A stretch of DNA of 64,000 nt from Comamonadaceae bacterium (GCA_947454955.1 CANGLW010000011.1:18789-82788); one strand, 5' to 3'. Counted from the stretch's first letter, positions 45,904-57,516 are shown. A program made the numbers and translations. Notes: generated by a model from the sequence alone, not told the origin.

Positions 45904-46776
45904 ATGAGCTGGCTTGAAAAACTTCTCCCCCCGAAAATTCAGCACACCGACCCGGCCGACCGCCGCAGTGTGCCCGAGGGTTTGTGGATCAAATGCCCCA
46001 GCTGCGAAACCGTGCTGTACAAAACCGACCTGGCGCAAAACCTCAATGTGTGCACGACCTGCGGACACCACCACCGCATCGACGCACGCTCGCGTTTGAA
46101 CGCGCTGCTCGACAACGAAGGCCGCTATGAAATCGGCCAGGAAGTCGTGCCGGTTGACGCGCTGAAATTCAAAGACAGCCGCAAATACCCCGAGCGCATC
46201 AAAGAGGCCATGGAAGCCACCGGCGAGACCGATGCGCTGGTGGTCATGGGCGGGGCGATCCACAGCATCAGCGTGGTGGCCGCGTGTTTTGAATTCGGCT
46301 TCATGGGCGGCTCCATGGGCTCGGTGGTGGGCGAGCGTTTTGTGCGCGGCGTGGAAACCGCCATCGAACAAAAAGTGCCCTTCATCTGCTTCACCGCCAC
46401 CGGTGGCGCGCGCATGCAAGAGGGCCTGCTCTCGCTCATGCAAATGGCCAAAACCAACGCCGCGTTGACCCGCTTGGCGAAAAAAGGCCTGCCCTACATC
46501 AGCGTGCTGACCGACCCGACGATGGGTGGTGTGAGTGCGGGCTTTGCGTTTTTGGGTGACATCGTGATGGCCGAGCCCAAAGCCCTGATTGGCTTTGCCG
46601 GTCCGCGTGTGATCGAGTCCACCGTGCGCGTGACCTTGCCTGAGGGTTTCCAGCGCGCAGAGTTTTTGATGCAAAAAGGCGCGGTCGATCTGATTTGCGA
46701 CCGCCGCGAACTGCGCAAAACCTTGGCCCAGTCACTGGCCATGCTGCAGCGCATGCCTGCTGACGCGGTGGTCTGA
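45904..46776 (+). CDS. accD: Acetyl-CoA carboxylase carboxyltransferase subunit beta
   Basis: A 290-residue subunit that with AccA transfers carboxyl from biotin to acetyl-CoA. The N-terminal zinc ribbon has C31, C34, C50 and C53; the crotonase-like core includes [22 protein letters not shown] and [14 protein letters not shown]. In most Burkholderiales accD is followed by folC; here the next gene is a YggT protein on the opposite strand, so the usual synteny stops. Confidence 0.97.
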   Translation: MSWLEKLLPPKIQHTDPADRRSVPEGLWIKCPSCETVLYKTDLAQNLNVCTTCGHHHRIDARSRLNALLDNEGRYEIGQEVVPVDALKFKDSRKYPERIKEAMEATGETDALVVMGGAIHSISVVAACFEFGFMGGSMGSVVGERFVRGVETAIEQKVPFICFTATGGARMQEGLLSLMQMAKTNAALTRLAKKGLPYISVLTDPTMGGVSAGFAFLGDIVMAEPKALIGFAGPRVIESTVRVTLPEGFQRAEFLMQKGAVDLICDRRELRKTLAQSLAMLQRMPADAVV

Positions 46777-46793
46777 ACCACCTCAGCCAAAGC

Positions 46794-47351
46794 TCAGAAC
46801 ATCACCGCGTTTTGCAGGTGACCCACCACAATCACCGCGACCTGCAGGATCAAGAGCAGCACCAGCGGTGAGAGGTCCACCCCGCCTATCAGGGGCAAGG
46901 CCCGACGAATCGGCACGAGGGGCGGTGTGACCAGGCGCTCGAGCATGTCATACATCGGCGAGCGCGAAGGCATCCACGACAGGATGGCGTAAACCATCAC
47001 CAGGCCACTCAAGCCCGAGATGGTCAGGCGCAACAGGCCAAAAGCGGCCAACACCACCACGCTGACGAGCGACCCCAGGCCACCAGCCAACACCCACAGC
47101 AAGCCAAATTGCGCCAGCTCCAACAGGAACGCGGCCACCAGGCTGGCGGTGTCCAGGCGGCCCATGGATGGCAGCACACGGCGCAGGGGCAGCACGATCC
47201 AATCAGTCAAGGCAAACACAAAGCGGCCAAGCGGGTTGTAGCGGGCCGAGAGCGGAATGCCTTGCTGCTGCATGTACAGGCGCAGCAAACAAGTGCCGGC
47301 CACCAGGCCCACCACCACCTCGAGCAGCAGCGACACAATTTGAAAAACCAT
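46794..47351 (-). CDS. YggT family integral membrane protein
   Basis: A 185-residue protein with two YggT-type repeats: MVFQIVSLLLEVVVGLVAGTCLLRLYMQ and SGLSGLVMVYAILSWMPSRSPMYDMLERLVTPPLVPIRRALP. The second contains the diagnostic SW-x(n)-P-x-R-R region. Four hydrophobic segments. Function unknown; relatives are linked to division-plane or osmotic phenotypes. Divergent from lysS with a 74-bp gap containing a possible plus-strand -10 TAAAAT. Confidence 0.88.
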   Translation of the reverse strand: MVFQIVSLLLEVVVGLVAGTCLLRLYMQQQGIPLSARYNPLGRFVFALTDWIVLPLRRVLPSMGRLDTASLVAAFLLELAQFGLLWVLAGGLGSLVSVVVLAAFGLLRLTISGLSGLVMVYAILSWMPSRSPMYDMLERLVTPPLVPIRRALPLIGGVDLSPLVLLLILQVAVIVVGHLQNAVMF

Positions 47352-47425
47352 GGGCAGATCCTCGCGTTTGAACTGGGCAAATCATAGCTTCATTAAAATA
47401 GCGGGTTACCTTCGAAAAAGCACCC

Positions 47426-48952
47426 ATGTCCGAACCTTTAAGCCCAGCCGCCCCCGCCCTCGATGACAACCAGCTCATGGCCGAGCGGCGCGAGAAACTC
47501 CAGGCGCTGCGCGCGCGCCAGGCCCAGGGCCATGGCCCGGCGTTTCCCAACGACTTCAAGCCCGCCGACAAAGCCGCTGAATTGTTCGCCGCCCACGCCG
47601 GCCAAACCCCCGAAGGTTTGCTGGCGCAGAAAAGCACCGCCAAAGTAGCCGGCCGCATGATGCTCAAACGCGTGATGGGCAAAGCCAGCTTTTGCACCTT
47701 GCAAGACAGCAGCGGGCGCATCCAGGTGTATGTGAAGGGCGAAGAGATCGGCGAAGAACTCTACGAGCAGTTCAAGCACTGGGACCTGGGTGACATCGTG
47801 GCCGCTGAAGGCACCATGTTCAAAACCAAAACCGGTGAGCTCTCCATCCACGCCACCAGCGTGCGCTTGCTCACCAAGAGCCTGCGCCCCATGCCCGATA
47901 AGTTCCACGGCGTGGCTGACCAAGAGGTGAAATACCGCCAGCGCTATGTGGACCTGATGACCGACGAGCACGCGCGTGCGCGTTTTGTGGCCCGCTCCAA
48001 AGCGGTGAGCTCCATCCGCGAGTTCATGGTCTCGCACCAGTTCCTCGAGGTGGAAACCCCGATGCTGCACCCGATCCCCGGTGGTGCGAACGCCAAGCCT
48101 TTTGTGACCCACCACAACGCGCTGGACCAGGAGATGTTCCTGCGCATCGCGCCGGAGTTGTATTTGAAACGCCTGGTGGTGGGTGGCTTTGACCGCGTGT
48201 TTGAGATCAACCGCAACTTCCGCAATGAAGGCATCTCGGTGCGTCACAACCCCGAGTTCACCATGATGGAGTTCTACGCGGCCTATTGGGACTACCAAGA
48301 CCTGATGACCTTCACCGAAGGCCTGGTGCGCCACGCTGCGCAGCAAGCCGTGGGCACCTTGCAGCTGAGCTACGCGGGTAAGCCGGTGGATTTGAGCGCG
48401 CCCTTTGAGCGCTTGACCATCCGCGAAGCGATTGAGAAATACACCGACGCTGAGGTGGACAACCGCGACTGGCTGATCAACGCCTTGCGCAAGCTCGGTT
48501 TGACCGAAGAAAAGCACAAGCTCTCTAGCCGCTCCTTGGCCAGCCTGCAGGTGCTGTACTTTGAAGAAACCGTGGAAGAAAAACTTTGGGCGCCCACCTT
48601 CATTTGCGAGCACCCAGTGGAAATCTCGCCTCTGGCGCGCGCCAGCGATACACGCCCCGAGGTGACCGAGCGATTTGAACTCTACATCACCGGGCGCGAA
48701 TTTGGCAACGGCTTCTCCGAGTTGAACGATGCTGAAGAACAAGCCGCGCGCTTCCAGGCCCAGGTGGCTGCCAAAGACAGTGGTGACGATGAAGCCATGT
48801 TCTTCGACCATGACTTTGTGCGCGCCCTGGAATACGGCATGCCCCCCACCGGTGGCTGCGGCATTGGCATTGACCGCTTGATGATGTTGCTCACCGACAG
48901 CCCCAGCATCCGCGACGTGATTCTGTTCCCTGCCCTGCGCCGCGAAGCCTAA
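47426..48952 (+). CDS. lysS: Lysine--tRNA ligase (class II)
   Basis: A 508-residue class II aminoacyl-tRNA synthetase. The N-terminal OB anticodon domain is about 60-190; motif 1 region [27 protein letters not shown], motif 2 [23 protein letters not shown] and motif 3 [13 protein letters not shown] are in order. The YgjP-type gene starts 3 bp after its stop. Confidence 0.97.
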   Translation: MSEPLSPAAPALDDNQLMAERREKLQALRARQAQGHGPAFPNDFKPADKAAELFAAHAGQTPEGLLAQKSTAKVAGRMMLKRVMGKASFCTLQDSSGRIQVYVKGEEIGEELYEQFKHWDLGDIVAAEGTMFKTKTGELSIHATSVRLLTKSLRPMPDKFHGVADQEVKYRQRYVDLMTDEHARARFVARSKAVSSIREFMVSHQFLEVETPMLHPIPGGANAKPFVTHHNALDQEMFLRIAPELYLKRLVVGGFDRVFEINRNFRNEGISVRHNPEFTMMEFYAAYWDYQDLMTFTEGLVRHAAQQAVGTLQLSYAGKPVDLSAPFERLTIREAIEKYTDAEVDNRDWLINALRKLGLTEEKHKLSSRSLASLQVLYFEETVEEKLWAPTFICEHPVEISPLARASDTRPEVTERFELYITGREFGNGFSELNDAEEQAARFQAQVAAKDSGDDEAMFFDHDFVRALEYGMPPTGGCGIGIDRLMMLLTDSPSIRDVILFPALRREA

Positions 48953-48955
48953 GCA

Positions 48956-49459
48956 TTGAAATACATCGCGCACTACCCCGAGGCGCTGCAGCACCAGGTG
49001 CAGCAGCTGCTTGATAAGCAGCAACTCGGGGCCATGTTGCAACAACGTTATGCCGGCAAGGGCCACACCTGCCAGTCAGACAAAGCTTTGTTTGACTACG
49101 TGCAGGCCCTCAAGGCCGAGCACATGCGCCAGGGCGAACCGATCGCCAAAGTGGCTTACGACAACCGTTTGCAAGTCATTGCCCACGCGCTAGGCACGCA
49201 CACCACCATCTCACGCGTGCAGGGCAGCAAGCTCAAGGCCAAGCGCGAAATCCGGGTCTCCTCGCTGTTCAAGGCCATGCCCGAGCCGTTTCTCAACATG
49301 ATCGTGGTGCATGAACTTGCGCACCTGCGCGAGAAGCAACACGACAAGGCGTTTTACAAGCTGTGCACCTACATGAACGCCGACTACTTTCAGCTGGAGT
49401 TCGACCTGCGCTTGGCGCTGACCCACATCGACCTGGTGGGTCCCCTGGACTGGACTTGA
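48956..49459 (+). CDS. YgjP-type (DUF45/M48-like) metal-dependent hydrolase, TTG start
   Basis: A 167-residue protein closely resembling E. coli YgjP: YDNRLQVIAHALGTHTTISRVQGSKLKAK-type core and the zinc motif HELAH (H119, E120, H123) with a likely third ligand H129. The start is a TTG at 48956, 3 bp after the lysS stop. It is supported by homology to YgjP from the first residues (KYIAHYPEAL...); the first ATG would lose about 26 conserved residues. Substrate unknown. Confidence 0.88.
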   Translation: MKYIAHYPEALQHQVQQLLDKQQLGAMLQQRYAGKGHTCQSDKALFDYVQALKAEHMRQGEPIAKVAYDNRLQVIAHALGTHTTISRVQGSKLKAKREIRVSSLFKAMPEPFLNMIVVHELAHLREKQHDKAFYKLCTYMNADYFQLEFDLRLALTHIDLVGPLDWT

Positions 49460-49472
49460 TTGAAGGTGAGTT

Positions 49473-50531
49473 TCAAGGCAGCTGGTCGAGCGCGTGCATG
49501 TACGGCGCGCTCACCATCAGCTCGTCCCAGACCGGCGCAGGCATGGTGGGCAACAAAGCCAAGCGGCGTTCTTCGCTGCGCTCATCGGGCGCCCACTGGC
49601 CTTTGAGCAGCGCTTCGCTCAGGCCGTTGATGAGCTCATCGACCGCCGCGCCACCGTTCACCGACTGGTTACACAACAGAACCATATCGCAACCGGCGTT
49701 GAGCGCCACCACCGCGGCTTGGGTGTAGCTCACGCTGCGACCATCGACCACGCGCGCGCCAGCCATGCTCAGATCGTCACTGAACACCGCGCCGGTGTAA
49801 GCGAGGCGGCCACGCAAAATATCGCCAAGCCAAGTGGCTGAGAAACCTGCCGGGCGGCTGTCCACCTTGGGGTAGATGACGTGCGCGGGCATCACGCTGG
49901 TGAGCGTGGTGCTCAGCCACTGGTAGGGCGCGGCGTCGTCTTTCAAAATGGCTTTGAGGCTGCGCTTGTCCACCGGGATCTCGGTGTGTGAATCGGCTTT
50001 GACAAAGCCGTGACCAGGGAAATGTTTGCCGCAGTTGGCCATGCCGCTTTGCAGCAGGCCGTGCATCACGCTTTTGGCCAAGAGGGTCACCAAGCGTGGG
50101 TCTTGCGCGAAGGCGCGGTCGCCAATCACGCCGCTGCCGCCCCAATCCAGGTCCAGCACGGGCGTGAAGCTCAGATCCACCCCACAAGCGCGCAGCTCAG
50201 CACCCAGCACATAACCACAAGCGGTGGCCGCGTTGGTGGCTTGCAGGGGGTCACGCAGCCACAGCTCGCCCAGAGCACGCATGGGCGGCACATGGGTGAA
50301 GCCATCGGTCTTGAAACGCTGCACACGCCCGCCTTCGTGGTCCACACAAATCAAGACATCCCGTCGCACTTTTTTGATGTCAGCGCACAGTTGTGTGAGT
50401 TGCGCGCGGTTGTCCCAATTGCGAGCAAACAAAATCAAACCACCCACCAACGGGTGCTTGAGGCGTTGCTTATCGGCCTTGGTCAGGGTGGTGCCAGCGA
50501 TGTCAATGACGAGCGGTGAAGTTGGGGTCAT
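49473..50531 (-). CDS. nagZ: Beta-N-acetylhexosaminidase (cell-wall recycling)
   Basis: A 352-residue GH3 enzyme that removes GlcNAc from 1,6-anhydro-muropeptides in the cytoplasm. It has LILFARNWDNRAQL, VDHEGGRVQRFK, the catalytic-loop signature CGKHFPGHGFVKADSHTEIP and the nucleophile region VFSDDLSMAGA. It is the last gene of the lepA-to-nagZ minus-strand series, 55 bp after acpS, and converges with the YgjP gene. Confidence 0.96.
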   Translation of the reverse strand: MTPTSPLVIDIAGTTLTKADKQRLKHPLVGGLILFARNWDNRAQLTQLCADIKKVRRDVLICVDHEGGRVQRFKTDGFTHVPPMRALGELWLRDPLQATNAATACGYVLGAELRACGVDLSFTPVLDLDWGGSGVIGDRAFAQDPRLVTLLAKSVMHGLLQSGMANCGKHFPGHGFVKADSHTEIPVDKRSLKAILKDDAAPYQWLSTTLTSVMPAHVIYPKVDSRPAGFSATWLGDILRGRLAYTGAVFSDDLSMAGARVVDGRSVSYTQAAVVALNAGCDMVLLCNQSVNGGAAVDELINGLSEALLKGQWAPDERSEERRLALLPTMPAPVWDELMVSAPYMHALDQLP

Positions 50532-50586
50532 GCTATGAATTCAGGAGCTGAATGATGTTATTTTTCGGGGCTTAAAGCCGTATTTT

Positions 50587-50997
50587 TCAAGACTGTCGCT
50601 CGACCACACAAAAGCTGGCAGCGTAATCGGTCTCGTCAGTCACGGTGATGTGGGCGCTCAAGCCTTGCGCTTCAAACCAGGTTTTGAGCTCGCCATGCAA
50701 AACGATGACGGGCTTGCCTGCGTTGGGCGAGTCGATGCCGAGCTTGCCGATCTCGCACAGCCGCCAAGTCATGGGCATGCGCATGCCCAGCCCCACCGCT
50801 TTGGAAAACGCTTCTTTGGCGCTGAAGCGGGTGGCCAGGTAACGCACACCACGCTCAGGCCAGCGTTCGCTGCGCGCGCGCCAAGTGGCCAACTCAAGCT
50901 CGCTCAAAATTTTTTCGGCAAAGCGGTCGCCATGGCGCTCCAAACTGGCACGGATGCGCCGGATGTCGCAAATGTCAGTGCCTATGCCGTAAATCAT
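50587..50997 (-). CDS. acpS: Holo-[acyl-carrier-protein] synthase
   Basis: A 136-residue phosphopantetheinyl transferase that activates acyl carrier protein. D8 in [14 protein letters not shown] and E62 in [10 protein letters not shown] are the magnesium-binding residues. The start at 50997 gives the canonical N-terminus; the longer frame overlaps pdxJ. It begins 4 bp after the pdxJ stop. Confidence 0.96.
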   Translation of the reverse strand: MIYGIGTDICDIRRIRASLERHGDRFAEKILSELELATWRARSERWPERGVRYLATRFSAKEAFSKAVGLGMRMPMTWRLCEIGKLGIDSPNAGKPVIVLHGELKTWFEAQGLSAHITVTDETDYAASFCVVERQS

Positions 50998-51001
50998 GGC
51001 C

Positions 51002-51742
51002 TTAACGGGGCATGCACGCCAGGTAAGCCTGCACGGTGGCGGCGTAACCGATCTCCAGCGCATCAGCCACCAGGGCGTGGCCAATCGACACCTCTTGCAC
51101 ACCAGGCACACGGCGCAAAAACTCACCCAGGTTGTCGCGGTTCAAATCGTGGCCGGCGTTCACACCCAGGCCAACGTCTAAAGCAGCTTGTGCGGCGGCA
51201 GCAAAGCGCTGCAGCTGTGCTTCTTGTTGGTCGGTGCCCCACGCGGCCGCGTAGGGCTCGGTGTAGAGCTCCACCCGGTCAGCGCCCACGGCTTTGGCCG
51301 CGGCCATGGCAGACGGGTCAGCATCCATGAACAAACTCACCCTGGCACCCAGCGCCTTGGCTTGCGCAATCACCGGTCGCAGGCGCTGGGCGTCTTGCGG
51401 GAACTGCCAGCCGTGGTCGCTGGTGAACTGGCCTTCGCTGTCGGGCACAAAGGTCACTTGCTGCGGACGCACCGCTTCCACAAAAGGCATGAGGTTGTGA
51501 AAGGGGTTGCCCTCGATGTTGTACTCGCGCCCAGGCCAGGCTTTCATGAGCTCTGCGAGCTCATGCACATCGCTGGCACGGATGTGGCGCTCATCAGGCC
51601 TCGGGTGCACGGTGATGCCGTGCGCACCGGCTTGCAGGCACAAGGTGGCCGCGCGGGTCACGCTGGGGATGCCCAGGTGGCGCGTGTTGCGCACCAGGGC
51701 CACTTTGTTGACGTTGACCGACAGGGCGGTGAAAGAACTCAT
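51002..51742 (-). CDS. pdxJ: Pyridoxine 5'-phosphate synthase
   Basis: A 246-residue TIM-barrel starting [23 protein letters not shown]. It contains [42 protein letters not shown] and [16 protein letters not shown], all PdxJ hallmarks. It joins deoxyxylulose phosphate and the PdxA product to form PNP. The start overlaps the recO stop by 4 bp. Confidence 0.97.
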   Translation of the reverse strand: MSSFTALSVNVNKVALVRNTRHLGIPSVTRAATLCLQAGAHGITVHPRPDERHIRASDVHELAELMKAWPGREYNIEGNPFHNLMPFVEAVRPQQVTFVPDSEGQFTSDHGWQFPQDAQRLRPVIAQAKALGARVSLFMDADPSAMAAAKAVGADRVELYTEPYAAAWGTDQQEAQLQRFAAAAQAALDVGLGVNAGHDLNRDNLGEFLRRVPGVQEVSIGHALVADALEIGYAATVQAYLACMPR

Positions 51743-52485
51743 AGGGCTTGGATGTCCATCATCATCTGGCGTGTGCGCAAGGTGCCCACCCCGCAATGGT
51801 AATGGAGCTGCTGGCGCAACAGTGTTTTGAGCTCTTGCATGACCTGGGCGCAGGCACGCAGCGTGGTGGTGAACGGTGTGTGCTCGCCAATTACTGCTTG
51901 CAAGGCCAGCCACTGCGCGCCGCTCAAGCCGCGTTCATCGGCCTGGCATTCACGCAAGCCGCTCTCAGGCACCAGGGTGTAGATGACCTCGTCATCCAGG
52001 GGCGCCAAGGTGAGGGTTTGGGCATCGAGCGCGGGCAGCAAGCCCACCTCGCGCAAGAGCAGCAACTCAAAGGTACGCAGCGCCGCTTGCAGCACCTCGC
52101 CCTGGTCGCTGGCCAGCACGCGCACGACATCAGCATACACATCAAACAATCGGGGGTGCGGGTCGTCACGCGCCAGCAATTTCAACAGCAACTCGTTGAG
52201 GTAGTAGCCCGAGAGCAGCGCCTCACCGGTGGGCATCACATGACCGCCCACCCATTCAGCAGCCTTGAGGGTGCGGATCTCGCCCTCACCGCCAAAGGCA
52301 ATGTGCAGGGGTTGCAGCGGCAACAGAATCGGGCGAAAACTCGAGCTGGGTTTTTTCACGCCCTTGGCCACCACCGCGGTGCGGCCGTGGTGGCGGGTGA
52401 ACACATCCAGAATCAGGCTGGATTCGCTCCAGTCGTAGCGGTGCAGCACATAGGCTGGCTCATCCGAGAAACGCCGGGTGGCCAT
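51739..52485 (-). CDS. recO: DNA repair protein RecO
   Basis: A 248-residue recombination mediator. The N-terminal OB fold reads [35 protein letters not shown], and a C-terminal helical domain follows. RecO with RecR loads RecA on SSB-coated DNA. It lies 10 bp after era and overlaps pdxJ by 4 bp, the usual betaproteobacterial order. Confidence 0.94.
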   Translation of the reverse strand: MATRRFSDEPAYVLHRYDWSESSLILDVFTRHHGRTAVVAKGVKKPSSSFRPILLPLQPLHIAFGGEGEIRTLKAAEWVGGHVMPTGEALLSGYYLNELLLKLLARDDPHPRLFDVYADVVRVLASDQGEVLQAALRTFELLLLREVGLLPALDAQTLTLAPLDDEVIYTLVPESGLRECQADERGLSGAQWLALQAVIGEHTPFTTTLRACAQVMQELKTLLRQQLHYHCGVGTLRTRQMMMDIQAL

Positions 52486-52495
52486 GCGGCATCAG

Positions 52496-53524
52496 TCACT
52501 CATAGCCAAAGGACCGAACGCGCGCCTCGTCGTCCGCCCAACCCGAACGGACCTTGACCCACAGTTCGATGAACACCTTGGCGTCCAGCAACTTCTCAAG
52601 CTCCATGCGCGTCTCGGTGCCGATGCGCTTGATGCGTTCGCCCTTGTCGCCAATGATCATGGCTTTGTGGCCTTCGCGCTCCACCACGATGGTGGCGGCA
52701 ATGCGCACCAGGCGCTTCTGGCCTTTTTTGCCGGGCTCTTCGCCGAAGGTGTCGATCACCACGGTGGATGTGTAGGGCAGCTCATCGCCGGTCAAGCGAA
52801 AGAGTTTTTCTCGCACAGTTTCGCTGGCCAAAAACTTCTCGCTGCGGTCGGTCAGTTCATCGGGGGCGTACCACCAGTCTTGCTCGGGCAGGTACTTGGC
52901 GCAAATGCCCAGCAGGCGCTCGATGTCTTTGCTGTTCTTGGCCGACATGGGCACGATCTCGGCAAACTCAAAGCGCTGCTGCATGTCTTGCAGCCAGGGC
53001 GCAATGTCCGCGCGGCGGTGCACCTGGTCGAGCTTGTTGGCCAACAGCAGCACCGGCGCGCCTTTGCTCAGCAAGGACAGCACCTTGGCATCAGCCTGGT
53101 TGAACTGACCCGCTTCCACCACAAACACCACCAGGTCCACATCGCCCACCGCGCCCAGCACGGTTTTGTTGAGCGAGCGGTTCAGGGCGTTGTTGTGGCG
53201 GGTTTGAAAACCGGGCGTGTCCACAAACACAAACTGTGTGTCGTCTTGGGTGCGGATGCCGGTGATGCGGTGGCGCGTGGTTTGCGCTTTGCGCGAGGTG
53301 ATGCTGATCTTTTGCCCCACCAGCGCGTTCATCAGTGTGGACTTGCCTACATTCGGTTTGCCCACAATGGCCACCAGGCCGCAACGCTGGGGGCCGGTTG
53401 AAGCTGGTGCGGGTTTGAGCGCGGCGAGTTTGGCACTCAGCTCGGCATCGAGCTCAGGCGACAAACCAGCCCCAAGATCTTGATGTTCAGGGGTGTCAGG
53501 CGTGTCGGGTGTGGCAGAGCTCAT
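52496..53524 (-). CDS. era: GTPase Era (with N-terminal extension)
   Basis: A 342-residue GTPase acting in 16S rRNA maturation. G1 GKPNVGKST is at 55-63, G3 DTPG in [14 protein letters not shown]4 in [10 protein letters not shown], and the C-terminal KH domain includes [17 protein letters not shown]. Compared with the about 300-residue E. coli protein it has about 45 extra N-terminal residues rich in Pro, Asp, Ala and Leu. The ATG overlaps the rnc stop by 4 bp; a later start within the extension cannot be excluded. Confidence 0.95.
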   Translation of the reverse strand: MSSATPDTPDTPEHQDLGAGLSPELDAELSAKLAALKPAPASTGPQRCGLVAIVGKPNVGKSTLMNALVGQKISITSRKAQTTRHRITGIRTQDDTQFVFVDTPGFQTRHNNALNRSLNKTVLGAVGDVDLVVFVVEAGQFNQADAKVLSLLSKGAPVLLLANKLDQVHRRADIAPWLQDMQQRFEFAEIVPMSAKNSKDIERLLGICAKYLPEQDWWYAPDELTDRSEKFLASETVREKLFRLTGDELPYTSTVVIDTFGEEPGKKGQKRLVRIAATIVVEREGHKAMIIGDKGERIKRIGTETRMELEKLLDAKVFIELWVKVRSGWADDEARVRSFGYE

Positions 53525-54231
53525 GCAGGCTTTCGGGACGTGGCGTTGGCGGTTTTGGCTTTGAGCACCTCGAGCATGGCCGCCGCGGCAGCTTGCTCTC
53601 CAGCGCGGCGCGAGGCACCGATGCCGCGCTCGATCAATTTGAATTCTTCCACCACGCATTCCACATCAAAGGTTTGCTTGTGTGCCTGGCCCAAGGTGGC
53701 CACCACGCGGTAAAGCGGCAACTTCATTTTGCGGCCTTGCAACCACTCTTGCAGCTCGGTCTTCGGGTCTTTGGCGCTGGCCTGCATTTGCGGGTTGATT
53801 TCCACCTTCTCATACAAGCGCTGCACCAGCGCGCTGGCTGCGGGGTAGCCGGCATCTAAAAACACCGCGCCCAAAACCGCTTCGAGCGCGTCGGCCAAGA
53901 TGGAGGGGCGACGTTGACCGCCTGAACGCATTTCGCCCTCGCCCAGCTGCAGCAAGTCGGGCAAGCCCAATTCCACCGCGATTTGGTGCAGGGTGTCTTG
54001 CTTGACCAGGTTGGCGCGGATGCGGGAGAGGTCGCCTTCAGGGAGGTCGCTCAAAGCGGCATACAGCATCTCTGACACGGCCAGGTTGAGCACCGAGTCA
54101 CCCAGGAACTCCAGGCGCTCGTTATGGTCGGCCGAGAAGCTGCGGTGCGTGAGGGCCTGTTGCAAGAGCCGAGGCTTTGCAAAGCTGTGTTGCAGTCGCT
54201 GCTGCAGGGTGCCTAGACCATCTGTGTTCAA
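53521..54231 (-). CDS. rnc: Ribonuclease III
   Basis: A 236-residue double-strand-specific RNase. The signature [12 protein letters not shown] is at about 37-48 (E41, D45), and a dsRNA-binding domain with [19 protein letters not shown] occupies the C-terminal third. I choose a TTG start at 54231 that overlaps the lepB stop by 4 bp (TTGA), because the next upstream ATG (54273) would overlap lepB by 46 bp and add residues outside the fold. Neither has a strong Shine-Dalgarno. The stop overlaps era by 4 bp. Confidence 0.93.
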   Translation of the reverse strand: MNTDGLGTLQQRLQHSFAKPRLLQQALTHRSFSADHNERLEFLGDSVLNLAVSEMLYAALSDLPEGDLSRIRANLVKQDTLHQIAVELGLPDLLQLGEGEMRSGGQRRPSILADALEAVLGAVFLDAGYPAASALVQRLYEKVEINPQMQASAKDPKTELQEWLQGRKMKLPLYRVVATLGQAHKQTFDVECVVEEFKLIERGIGASRRAGEQAAAAAMLEVLKAKTANATSRKPA

Positions 54232-55198
54232 TTGAAAGAGCCGATGCGCTTGAGGTTGCTGAAGTTCATCCACACCAGGAAAGCTTTGCCCACGATGTTC
54301 TCATCAGGCACAAAACCCCAGTAGCGGGAGTCCAGCGAATTATCGCGGTTATCGCCCATCATGAAATAGTGACCCGCCGGGACCTTGCACACCACGCCTT
54401 CGATGCTGTAGCGGCAGTTCTCGCGGTTGGGGAAGTTCATGATCTCAGCGTCCGAAAAACCACCGCGGCGATCGTCGTCATTGAGCAGGCGGTGCGACTT
54501 GACGCCCAGCTGCTCTTCGAACTGCTTGGCGTAGCGCATGGAGGTTTCGTCAAAAAACTCAGGCACTGATTGGGTGGGCACAGCCACGCCATTGATGGTC
54601 AGACGCTTGTTGATGTAGGCCACCTCGTCCCCAGGCAGACCGACCACACGCTTGATGTAGTCCAGGCTGGGCTTGGGCGGATAACGGAACACCATCACAT
54701 CGCCACGCGCTACCGGCGTGCCATCGGTGATCTTTTTGTTGATGACGGGCAAACGCACGCCATAGTGGAATTTGTTGACCAAAATCAGATCGCCCACCAA
54801 GAGCGTGGGAATCATCGAGCCCGAAGGAATTTTGAAGGGCTCAAACAAAAAGCTGCGCAAGACAAACACCACCACGATGACCGGGAACAGGCCTGCGGTC
54901 CAATCGAGCCACCAAGGTTGCATGAGCAGCTTGTGGCTGGCTTCTTGCACCTGGCTCACGTCTTGGGCCAGGCCCAGTTTGTCGAGCTCGCTGCGGCGTT
55001 TGGCGTCTTGCACCACCAGGGCGGCAGCCGCGGCTTGGCGGCGTGGCAAAAACACCAAACGCTCGGCCACCCAGTAAGCACCCGTGACCACGGTGGCCAA
55101 GAACAGCAGCAGGGCAAAGTTGCCTTCCAGAGCGCCCACATACCAGGCCCCGATGTAGCCGGCAAAGGCGGCCAAGATCACAGCGGTGAGGGCTTGCA

Positions 55199-55202
<4 letters not shown>
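54228..55202 (-). CDS. lepB: Signal peptidase I
   Basis: A 324-residue inner-membrane serine protease that removes signal peptides. Two N-terminal hydrophobic segments (about 4-22 and 28-45) and one before the catalytic domain (about 104-120) are seen. Catalytic Ser129 lies in [10 protein letters not shown] and Lys184 in [14 protein letters not shown]; the box [18 protein letters not shown] completes the family motifs. It overlaps lepA by 4 bp and the rnc TTG start by 4 bp. Confidence 0.97.
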
Positions 55203-57007
<1,805 letters not shown>

Positions 57008-57032
57008 CTAAAACCAAGAAGCAAAAGACAAG

Positions 57033-57063
57033 AAAAAAGGGCGCGTCGAATGGCGACGCGCCC
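57033..57063 (-). terminator. Perfect terminator hairpin in the lepA leader (attenuator or sRNA terminator)
   Basis: A perfect 10-bp stem, GGGCGCGTCG at 57039-57048 and CGACGCGCCC at 57054-57063, with a 5-base loop and a minus-strand run of six Ts. It faces lepA, 32 bp before its ATG. degP already has its own terminator at 57437-57471, so this second one must act on transcripts that begin between the two. Confidence 0.88.
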
Positions 57064-57103
57064 TGAACCAACAATCAATGGCAACTGCGATAGTTGGGAC
57101 TTC

Positions 57104-57109
57104 ATTGTA
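57104..57109 (-). promoter_or_regulatory. Candidate -10 box ahead of the lepA leader hairpins
   Basis: Minus-strand TACAAT. A start about 7 bp downstream would give an RNA of about 65 nt ending at the 57039-57063 terminator, with a small hairpin CAACT/AGTTG at 57082-57096 in its 5' part. The -35 region at 17 bp is poor (CTGTAC), so this is tentative. Confidence 0.4.
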
Positions 57110-57179
57110 GGCAAATTGGTCCAAACGTACAGCGCAAAAAGCGGCTTGAAAGGGTCGTTGCGGCACCGCAACATGCAAA

Positions 57180-57247
57180 TTATGCACAAGTTATCAACAT
57201 GCTGGATGAACAACCATGAGAACAACTTGTGGGTGATCTGTGGATGA
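57180..57247. repeat. Symmetric cluster of four DnaA-box-like nonamers
   Basis: TTATGCACA (57180-57188; fits TTATNCACA), TTATCAACA (57191-57199; one mismatch to TTATCCACA), then on the opposite strand TGTGGGTGA (57228-57236; two mismatches) and TGTGGATGA (57239-57247; one mismatch). Each pair is spaced exactly 11 bp and the two pairs mirror each other about 57213.5; 13 of 20 positions agree between the arms. A separate 8-bp inverted repeat, CACAAGTT (57185-57192) and AACTTGTG (57224-57231), overlaps it. DnaA binding is inferred from the motif only. Confidence 0.55.
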
Positions 57248-57428
57248 CAGATCAACAACATGTGCGCATCTCGCATGGTGAATTCATCACCTCGATTTGG
57301 TTGCTAATGCGGCAGCAGAAGTCCTGATTTTAACCAATTCGGCATGTCAGCCCGAACTGGGGTGGGTCTAAGCCCACATCAAAGGTCGATTGAAAAAATC
57401 AAAAAAAGAATTTTTGGCGTGGTTTTTG

Positions 57429-57471
57429 GGCTGAAAAAAACCCTGCAATCCCGACATGGTTGCAGGGTTTT
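57429..57471 (-). terminator. Terminator of degP
   Basis: A perfect 12-bp stem, AAAACCCTGCAA at 57437-57448 and TTGCAGGGTTTT at 57460-57471, with an 11-base loop and further minus-strand Ts. It begins 45 bp after the degP stop and separates degP from lepA. Confidence 0.92.
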
Positions 57472-57516
57472 CCCGCATCTTGAGGCCGTTCAGACCCGAC
57501 CAAGAGACGCGCAAAC

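Larger units (their letters stand above)
57008..57516. other. 509-bp intergenic region between degP and lepA
   Basis: There is no convincing protein-coding ORF. Reading minus-strand from degP towards lepA it holds: the degP terminator (57437-57471); an AT-rich stretch (about 57398-57436); a symmetric cluster of four DnaA-box-like nonamers (57180-57247); a minus-strand -10-like TACAAT (57104-57109); a 5-bp hairpin (57082-57096); and a second, perfect terminator (57039-57063) immediately before lepA. In most Burkholderiales this gap is short or holds a small gene. It is a candidate for an sRNA or attenuated leader. Confidence 0.6.

Noticed and set aside
57180..57436. DnaA-like cluster as the chromosomal origin oriC
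   Set aside because: No dnaA, dnaN, rpmH, gidA or parAB gene is nearby and the boxes are mostly imperfect; I keep it only as a possible DnaA-binding site.
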